In this document: positions 56,826 to 64,000 of the stretch, piece after piece | Layout: each line of letters opens with the position of its first letter | Position numbering within the stretch: the first letter of the stretch is position 1 | From: Triatoma infestans | Lineage: Eukaryota; Arthropoda; Insecta; Hemiptera; Reduviidae | DNA: 64,000 nt | Direction: 5' to 3' | NCBI GenBank assembly: GCA_011037195.1 | Contig: JAAEAF010002610.1 | Span: 146,462 to 210,461 of the forward strand | Program-made: the position numbers and the translations under genes | The notes under the pieces: model-generated | Databases searched by the model: none | What the model was told of the DNA's origin: nothing | The model's input: only the letters and a program-made list of their open reading frames with translations

Positions 56826-57110
56826 GTGACCTTTCTCTTTCAGGACGAAAAAGAAGAAAAATTATTTTTACTCGTTTTGATTTTTCGGAAAGCGAAGGAA
56901 GAAGAAACTGTTACTGTCGCTAAAACAAAAAATAATCCGGAAAAAGGGCGAGCTAGTATCGACGACACTTTAAGAGATGATTGTCAAACATACGAGTTTC
57001 GGAACTTTGGGGAATATTTCATTTTTGCGTTTATACAGTTTCATACAAATAAAATAAAATTAAATTTGGAATATCTTACTTCCTGTTATATAATAAATAA
57101 TAAATAAAGA
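56826..57110 (+). CDS. Candidate terminal exon of an unknown gene
   Basis: CCTTTCTCTTTCAG at 56830-56843 is a good 3' splice site. The frame behind it is open for 87 codons (56844 to the stop at 57105-57107), starting DEKEEKLFLLVLIFRKAKEE and continuing with ETVTVAKTKNNPEKGRAS and DDCQTYEFRNFGEYF. Overlapping AATAAA words at 57092-57108 could serve as a poly-A signal. CpG use and G+C over the first 170 bases are higher than in the filler, and no donor site follows, which fits a last exon. No domain is recognised. It lies on the same strand as the three ratchet candidates, 12.6 kb after the last one. The alternative is a chance frame or an unrecognised mobile-element relic next to the SINE. 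Confidence 0.3.
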
Positions 57111-57400
57111 TGAAAACCTTCAAGCAATTTGCAGGATTTGTAAATAATGTTCATATAATCTGACCAAACAGTTTTGTGAGAAAACATGTGACAGCTGTGG
57201 TACATGCACGCGCGCGCGCACACACACACACGAGCACAATTAAATAATTTTACTTGTTCATCCTATTGGCATTGTAAAGTGTGTTGAATTATGAAATATT
57301 TCCAATTGAAAAGTAATGCAATTACGAAATTATGGTTACACCTAAAATATGTTTTGAGATGGCTGACCACGATAAAGTTGTATTTACACAATGGCCTTTG
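57111..57400. other. AT-rich sequence with (CG)n/(CA)n tract
   Basis: A CGCGCGCG run passes into CACACACACA at about 57207-57231. CG dinucleotide runs are rare in such AT-rich DNA. No gene was seen. Confidence 0.6.
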
Positions 57401-57404
57401 TGTG

Positions 57405-57620
57405 AGGAGGGGGAAATGTGTGTGCGAAAAAAATGAAAGACTACAGGAAATTTAAACTTCATATTTCACTTGGATAATCAGGGGATCCCATAGAATTAGG
57501 TCGAATTTTCTCTCACCCGGAAATATCATTTTGTTGAAAGCTTTTTTTTTTGCGATTTGGTCGAAACCCCCTTCTAAATAGGCTTTAATCAGGTTTTAGG
57601 TAAAAGAGATATTAGGTTTG
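57405..57620 (+). repeat. Rep-1 fragment, diverged
   Basis: GTGTGTGCGAAAAAAATGAAAG, CATATTTCACTTGGATAATC, TCTCACCCGGAAATATCATT and GCGATTTGGTCGAAACCCC follow the family order after the GT tract. Confidence 0.5.
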
Positions 57621-57661
57621 TTAGCTATTTTTAATGAGGTTCTAAGATTAAAAATATTGTG

Positions 57662-57992
57662 TATTGAGACGTGATTGGTTCCGCAGAGCTGGAAAGTATC
57701 AGAGATATTTTCCATGATAGCCTACTTCTTTTTGTGATCATCGACCGCTTTCAGGAGTTCGCCAATCATCAGGATGCTTTTTGTCTAAACAGTGAGATAA
57801 CATAGACTTGCATAGAGCAAATACAATTGATACACTGTATTTGAGTGTATCAACTACATTTGCTCTTTGCAAGTCTATGTTATTATACTGTTTGATAAAA
57901 ACATCCTGATGATGGGCAAACGCCCGAAACCGGTCGATGACTACAAAAAGAAGCAAGCTATCACGGAAAATACCTCTGATAATTTATTGAGA
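57662..57992 (+). mobile_element. Foldback hammerhead element, copy 4, with short target repeats
   Basis: TATTGAGA flanks the element at 57662-57669 and 57985-57992. The body is a full-length palindrome, with the ATTGGTTCCGCAGAGCTGG segment at the left as in copies 1 and 3. The right arm has CATC, CTGATGA (57906-57912), GGGCAAACGCCC, GAAA, ACCGGTCGATG, an intact core with one loop change. The left-arm core is worn (GACCGCTTTCAGGAGTTCG). No protein frame is present; the 72-codon - strand frame across it is an artefact. Confidence 0.8.
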
Positions 57993-57994
57993 AT

Positions 57995-59810
57995 TGAATA
58001 ATTATTTGTAACGCGACATTACTGAACTTTTTATTTGGTTGAGCTATTTTATGGATACTGACTCCACCCCAATGAGTTTCCTTGACCTATATATATATAT
58101 ATATACTTACGATTCTTTTTCTTTTATTTGGCACTTTGCCTAGAAATGGATTGTTGTGTAAGTTATGAGGGAACTATGGACGGACCTCAGACATCACTGT
58201 TGTACGTTCCATTGTCCACCTATATAACAGTAATAAAATAAATAAATAAAATAAGCCTTTATTAATTCCATAAATTAATTCCATAGAAATCATAAAATAT
58301 AGTTTGTTTTTTTAAATTGAATGACTTTAAATTGAATAAATAAAGAAAATAATGGAAAAGAGAAGTTACTCTTGATATAAAGTAGTCCAACTGAACTAAG
58401 TAAATGTACCTCGCTATTAAAATAATATTTCACTACTTTTACTCTTTGCATTTTACAGGAATTGGGCCCATTTCTGGGCAAAGGCCTCTCCCACCCATAT
58501 AACAGTAATGGTCACTGAACATTCCAAGAAAATTTTTGTCACTCAGAACTGCGTCTGCATTGTACTAAAATAGAGTGGTTATGTTCACTCCAAGATTTCT
58601 TAAAAATTTATCTTAATGTAAATATTCAAAAACTTGATATTGTTGCTTATTAAAATAATGAATAATTATTTAATTTAATAATAAAGGATAATGGCGATCG
58701 TATTACAACAATATAATATATCGTATCTAATATATATGTACATAGAAATTATTATTATGAATGGAAAGATAGTATATAATCATTCTTTGATATTATTTAA
58801 GAATTTATCATTTATAAAATTCTTATCCTTTTATTAATTTTTTTTCGTGTTATCACTTCCTTTTAAATAAGTTACAACTCACCTTGGGCTGAATATGCAA
58901 CTGTGAAACAGATCTGTGGTATAGTTTCACACTAAAGTGTATTTGGTAATAATGTTAATTGAAAAATATTTGGGGCATATGTTGAAAACACTTACTTATA
59001 ATTAATGTAAGGCTTCACTACTGAGAAAAATCTGTTTATCTTATAATTTGAAAATAATAACATTTTCAGAAATTATCAATAACTGGAACTACTGAATAGT
59101 GTGTGACTTGATATAAACCTAAGAACGCAAATATTAGACACAAGTGTTAGAAATCTTAACTCATATATTTGTCTACTTCTCTACATATCTGTTACTTTTA
59201 CTATAAAGAATGATTACAGAAAGTGTCTTGCAAATTATATTCAGTTGTACCGATACAATGATAAACTGGCCATTTCCGCTTTTGGTTTAATATTTGTATT
59301 TTTTATTATTAAATATTAAAATATTTCTATTATTATATTTCCTAATTCTAGAGAGGGCACCGCCCCGCCTCCCATACCTCTGTCCTCTTGACTACGCCCA
59401 TGCAAGTACAAAAACAGAACTTTCATTTTAATTTTAGATTATTTCTGTTCTTATTTATTAGATTGAGAAAGTTGTTTTGGAGAATTTTTTTAAAGTTTAA
59501 CTTTTAGTTCTCTCTCAGACTATTTTAGGTTGTCTGTTTCCATGTCTTGGACAAAATTGTGTGGGATGAGTTCACATAGCTCCTACTTCCTCCCTATGTA
59601 ATCCATTCCAAATGTCTTCCACTAAAATTGTGTAGGAGCATTTTATCTTATACTAGTTCTTATCTAGTCCTTAAATCCGTTTTCTTTAACTTTCTTAAAA
59701 AATGAGTCAGATACGAAATAAATATGTAAATGATCCTCAGTTGTTCTTAGTTTTTCGACTGTTATGGTTTTATATAATCATATTTTGAGTGTGACGTTTA
59801 TATAGAAAGG

Positions 59811-59853
<43 letters not shown>

Positions 59854-60145
59854 GCCCAAATGTTCAAATTTGGCAGGTTACCATAAATAGATTCATTACA
59901 AAGTCAAGATTCATGTGGCAGCATAACGTACGGTACTACAGTTTGAAGTATATCATAAAACCGAAATAATCATGAAGGATTTCTGCTGAGTTTGCTTAAT
60001 ATTAGCCTCTATTTTATCATGAAATGTTTTATGCTTGCCCAAACTAATTTTCATTTCTGCCTGGGTAGATAGTTTCTCTTACATTTGTACCCATCACTTC
60101 ACCTCCCACCGCCCATTACCCATCACCTCTACGTTTATGTTAGAA
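57995..60145. other. AT-rich filler with simple repeats
   Basis: TA run at 58088-58106; (TTA)n at 59814-59853. CATTTCTGGGCAAAGGCCTC at 58469-58488 resembles the end word CACTGCTGGGCAAAGGCCTC found in several insect retroelements, possibly a 3' scrap. No gene was seen. Confidence 0.45.
59814..59853. repeat. (TTA)n microsatellite
   Basis: About thirteen TTA triplets. Confidence 0.95.
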
Positions 60146-60149
60146 CAAA

Positions 60150-60262
60150 TGATGAGTAAGTTTTGATATTTAAAGAAAACTCGGTCATTTTATATATAAT
60201 TGTATTAATAGAAGCAGTAAGAAGAAAGTCGTATGCGTGTTTCACACCAGATTCCCCCACCT
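60150..60262 (+). repeat. Rep-1 3' end fragment
   Basis: AAAGAAAACTCGGTCATTTTAT, AGTAAGAAGAAAGTCGTATG and GTGTTTCACACCAGATTCC match the family end. Possible family traces extend left to about 60050. Confidence 0.65.
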
Positions 60263-61225
60263 CATCCGCCTATAAACGTTAGATATTTGGACAACGACTG
60301 TTCTATGGGTAGATTAAAAGAAAAATAGAATACTGTACTGTTATTGGACGGACAGTATGTAGTTAGTTAACGTTATCTACGTGTGACGTTCTAAACAGGG
60401 GGGGGCACAACCATAACTACTCTGTTTGTTCGTTGGTTAGTATACATTACCAGCAACCATATTAGAAGGACTCTTATTTACTAAATATATATGTAAAATA
60501 ACTGTCATGTCATCATCATCATCATAATAATAACTCCGTGCCTTATACATAATAGTCACCTCTAAAAAAAAATATATATATATATATATCGTAACAAAAC
60601 GGAAATGACCTAAACTTTTTCACCATAACTATGTAGAAATAGTATGTTGTCATTCTCATTCATACAGTTCTCTAGTGAGCTGACTAATACTGTTATTCTT
60701 TATTTATTATTATTATTATTATTATTTAAGGAAGGTGGAGTCAGGTCGTACTTATGAAACAATATTGTTTAAGCATATTTATTTATTTTTTTAATGACAG
60801 TTGAATTTCTATTAAAAACAAATAAACTAACCATTGATATGTTCTTTGTTAAGTAACTTGTTTTTTTGTTTTTTTTTAGAATGAATGCTATGTCCGTTGA
60901 AGCATTTATCTTCAGAATTTTTGTTTCAATATTTTAAATGAATATTTTTCTTATGTATAATCAATATAACTTAAAAAACGACTGAACAGAAAAATCAAAT
61001 AGGACTAATATATTATTTAAAACCTATCACTTTTATTTTCAACAATACTCCATGACATTGATTTTATGCTAGTTTTTTCCTGTTACCCAACGTCGTTAGT
61101 GGATCTACTTCCAAAGTATCGTCCACCATCACAGAATATAGTTCCACCTAATACATAATATTAAAAGCAACTATTTTATATTTAATTGAAAGTTATTAGT
61201 TGGAGAAGGAAAATGTCGTCTTGGG
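60263..61225. other. AT-rich filler, no gene seen
   Basis: Simple repeats at 60513-60530 (CAT/ATA), 60572-60589 (TA) and 60704-60726 (TTA). A 3' splice-like tract, TTTTTTTGTTTTTTTTTAG, ends at 60879 without a matching donor. Confidence 0.5.
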
Positions 61226-61229
61226 CGTT

Positions 61230-61912
61230 TTATAAACAGGAAGCATTGCGATCGTGGCAAAATTTGAATTTCAAATTTTCATCACAAATCCAGTTTTGAT
61301 GGAAAAAAGAAGATGGAGAATGAAAAAATATTTTCAGGGATGTATTTGAATATGTACTCGTATATGAAAAGCATAGCCTAAAAAAAAAGAACACTTACAG
61401 GAAGTTCAATAAGTTAACTCAACCGGAAGTACCAATTTACTGATTGGATTTTTCAAAAAAGGCTCCAATTATTTAAACTTGGATGTACACTACGCAAATA
61501 TAGATCTATGACTATTATTTAAAAGATTTTCTCTGGGGAAAATTTGGGGGAGGGAATGGTGAGTTATGTTTTCTTCTAAAGTGCTATTTTAGTTTATTAT
61601 ACGATTCTGTGTAATCTATATAATATTAATTAAGAATTAAATGTGTTTGGTCAATATTCCGAGTTCGAAGAAAAAAAATCGGTTGACCGGAAGTGTGTAA
61701 ATTATTGTATATGATTTTCTCCACAATGACACAATCTGGTTTACCAAGAAACTTCTTTCCATGAAAGTTGTTGTTTCCATGAGGGGGTAGGGGAGCTGGA
61801 AGGTTGTGTTTCCTTAAAAAAAAGTGATTTATTTAAAAGTTGATTATTCTATTGGTCAATTAAAACTACCTAAATTGCTGTAAGAGAATGTCACGTGCGT
61901 GTATCTCACGAT
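61230..61912 (+). repeat. Rep-1 copy, diverged
   Basis: CAGGAAGCATTGCGATCGTGG, AACTCAACCGGAAGTACC near 61420, a GGGGGAGGGAATGG run, AATTAAGAATTAAATGTG, GGTTGACCGGAAGTGTG near 61681 and TGTAAGAGAATGTCACGTGC keep the family order. The marks are about 265 bases apart. Confidence 0.75.
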
Positions 61913-61917
61913 TTCTT

Positions 61918-62035
61918 TTCCACACTTGACTATTCGTTAAAAACCTTATTTTGAACTCCCTTAGAACATGTATTTCCGCAGAAATGTCGATTTTGATAAT
62001 TGGTCACAATCCCACAATTTCCTTTTTTTAAAAAA
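61918..62035 (-). repeat. Rep-1 5' fragment, reverse
   Basis: TTGACTATTCGTTAAAAACC, GAACATGTATTTCCGCAGAAA and TTGGTCACAATCCCACAATTTCC are the reversed 5' block. It abuts the forward copy at 61912, giving a tail-to-tail pair. Confidence 0.6.
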
Positions 62036-62039
62036 AAAA

Positions 62040-62480
62040 AACAAAACTAAAACTTACATTTAATATAAAGCTTACACTTAGGAATGTGGTAGTTGTAAAA
62101 CATAAAATACGTGGTTTGTTAAACAGGAATAGTTTTGGGTGATATGAGAGAGTGTCTGGACCTATGTCACATATCATGTTTAATGTATGGACGTTAGTGT
62201 CTATTATGGTTCATTCCATAGCGTACAGTGTACGTGTATAAACTCCGTTCACCACTTCTGGCATGTATACATAGCTGTATATAATATACATGTTTGTACG
62301 ATTTAACAAGTTTGGTGTCAAGATCTGAATCTATTTATATACCGATAACTGGCAGAATTAAATTGAAAAAAATATACCGATGTAATTATTGAAATTATTT
62401 AGAATCAGCTGTTCGAACACTACTTAAAGCGGGACCTAGACGACGGTCAATATTATTGATAGTTCTCCCTAGACTGCTCA
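62040..62480. other. AT-rich filler, no gene seen
   Basis: Nothing recognised. Confidence 0.55.
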
Positions 62481-62485
62481 ATAAA

Positions 62486-62695
62486 ATTGCGCAATTACTA
62501 GTCTGGTTCGAAATGTTGAACGATCAAGACGTTACCATGCCTGAGCGTTATTTGCACAATAATGTCCACAGACGGACACAATATTCTCATATTGCTTATT
62601 ATGTTTCTAAAAGTTTTTAGAACAGTAACGCTCAGTAATAATATTGTGCAACCTTTCAATCTAACCTTCACAAGTTCACTATTATTGCGCAATCG
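62486..62695. mobile_element. Possible small inverted-repeat element
   Basis: ATTGCGCAATTACTAGT at the left and, inverted, ATTGCGCAATAATAGTG at the right could be termini. Inside, CTGAGCGTTATTTGCACAAT and GAGCGTTACTG inverted add symmetry. The span is about 210 bases with no frame. Neither flanking duplication nor a second copy was noticed, so the call is tentative. Confidence 0.35.
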
Positions 62696-62774
62696 AATAT
62701 ATTGCAGGGGCTCGCTAAACTGTGTTTAGTAGTCAATAAGGAAACTAACAATGATCAAAAAAGTGTCAAAATTT

Positions 62775-63190
62775 TGTAATCATTCTTTATTCACAGAGTT
62801 TTTTACCGTAAATACATGTTTTGATGTACCGGAAGTATGACGAAATGATTTTTTAGCGAATGGTTCAAGGGAATGCGTGTGAATTAAATATCTCACAAAC
62901 GAAATATTGCAGGAAGCTCGAACTTTGTATTCCGTTTAGGTACTAACACCGTATCAGACACTAAAGTTTTGGTTTCAAAGTAAAGTGCTACCCTTTTTTT
63001 TCTCAGTTTTTCGCGAATTTCTCGAAAACGACACCAACGTAAATATGTTATCTACACGCATACTTTCCTTTAAAGTACCACTTCATATAATGATAGTTCT
63101 ATCACTTATATAATTTTAATATCCTACATTAGTACGTATCATTCATTGTTAGAAATTCAAATTTGAAGAACATCGGTTAACCGGTACAAG
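62775..63190 (+). repeat. Rep-1 5' part, diverged
   Basis: AATCATTCTTTATTCACAGAG, TACCGTAAATACATGTTTTG, TTTAGCGAATGGTTCAAGG, CTCACAAACGAAATATTGCAGG, TTTAGGTACTAACACC and CATCGGTTAACCGG follow family order with many changes. Confidence 0.6.
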
Positions 63191-64000
63191 GTTCACGAGG
63201 GAATCCATGAAGCACGAGGGAAGCTTTATCGGGATTTATGAAATTCCTGCTTTATTCACAACAGGTGATACATCTTTTGCCCTAAGAACGAATTAGTAAA
63301 ATTTACATTCTTCATATCGCATATTTCCATATATTTATGGGTGAGGGTATTAAGTTATTGAAGAAAACTAAAAATTATGTTTGCAGAAAATTTGTACCAG
63401 TTTTGTAATGATTGTAATGATTGGAAGTCATGTATTTCACACGAATCAAGCACTATAATATTTCAAGTACCCAAAATTCCTGTTTAAATATATGATACAG
63501 AAATTTAATTATATCCATTCTGCTATAATTACATTTGCTACCGAATACTCAATATATTACAAATTCAGAACTAGTCCAAAAAAGAAAAGCCCAATGCAGT
63601 CCTGTATTTAAATTAACATAGTCCAGCATGAATTTTATTCCCCCAATGCTTTTGATGATGGCAGCTTCGGGGCCAACCGATTTCTCACTGCCCCTTATAT
63701 ATATATAATTTACAAAAAAAAAACTTGTCCAATCCCTGCGTCTAATCTCTTCCTGTTATGATTAACAAGCGTTCAAATTGCAAGACGTTCACCCCATTCA
63801 TAGCCCACATATAGCACATAATGAAGTCATGGAGAGGCGCTAAACTCTTCAAGCTAACTGTATTCAATAGAAGACATTATAAACCATGGACTCTTCAAAT
63901 CCATATAATCATCATCATCCACATCTCATTCAAAGAATACTTGAGTATTTGTACTTCAAGTGTTGTCTGAATCTCAAGTACAGTTCGCTTGTAATACACT
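63191..64000. other. No gene seen
   Basis: AT-rich sequence runs to the window end. TTTTGATGATGGCAGCTTCGGGGCC near 63649 faintly recalls the foldback core but lacks a GAAA in place. Confidence 0.5.

Noticed and set aside
1..64000. CRISPR array or prokaryotic operon
   Set aside because: No regularly spaced repeat array, no ribosome-binding-site-led gene string, and eukaryotic SINEs and splice signals throughout.

Overview
The window is AT-rich (about 30% G+C by eye) eukaryotic DNA, most like a non-coding stretch of an invertebrate genome, probably an arthropod. The evidence for this is tRNA-derived SINEs, decayed non-LTR retrotransposons of R2-like, Jockey-like and R1/I-like type, mariner-like and Merlin-like transposase relics, Penelope-style hammerhead loci, microsatellites and U2-type splice signals. 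The species cannot be named. I see no bacterial-style gene, tRNA, rRNA or CRISPR array. Nearly all short open frames are chance frames, or lie in repeats.

Three strong signals stand out. (1) Four copies of a 220-320 bp near-palindromic element (10063-10351, 36102-36421, 43150-43369, 57670-57984) each sit between short direct repeats of 8-13 bp. Their arms carry a compact hammerhead-ribozyme-like core. More diverged loci with the same core lie at 3092, 40060, 41170 and 44810. (2) Three sites on the + strand (junctions 2310/2311, 27050/27051, 44269/44270) join a long pyrimidine tract and CAG directly to GTGAG. This is the arrangement of recursive-splicing ratchet points, so the window may lie inside one very long intron of a + strand gene. 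A possible last exon follows at 56844-57107. (3) A dispersed family, called Rep-1 here, has more than 20 copies in both orientations. It has an ACTTTCTCTTAC/GTAAGAGAAAGT hairpin at one end, about 300-bp internal tandem units marked by CCGGAAGT, an internal (GT)n tract, and a TTTCACACCAGATTTT end.

Layout: 1-9 kb is Rep-1, a ratchet site and AT-rich filler. 9-13.2 kb holds GC-richer islands, foldback copy 1 and a SINE. 15.5-20 kb has two R2-like relics in opposite orientation. 23-25.4 kb has a mariner relic, a second SINE type and a Merlin relic. 27-30.3 kb has ratchet site 2, a Jockey-like relic and a TIR element with CAGGGTG ends. 32.7-37.1 kb has a SINE, a reverse transcriptase relic, an inverted pair of Rep-1 copies and foldback copy 2. 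38.4-45 kb has another SINE, two R1/I-like 3' ends, Penelope-like hammerhead loci, foldback copy 3 and ratchet site 3. 45-52 kb has the most complete Rep-1 copies. 54-58 kb has an RNase H relic, a SINE, the candidate exon and foldback copy 4. The remainder is Rep-1 and AT-rich filler.

The protein relics all contain stops or frameshifts, so no mobile element here looks able to make its own proteins. If a host gene is present, its visible parts are intron, ratchet sites and perhaps one terminal exon.
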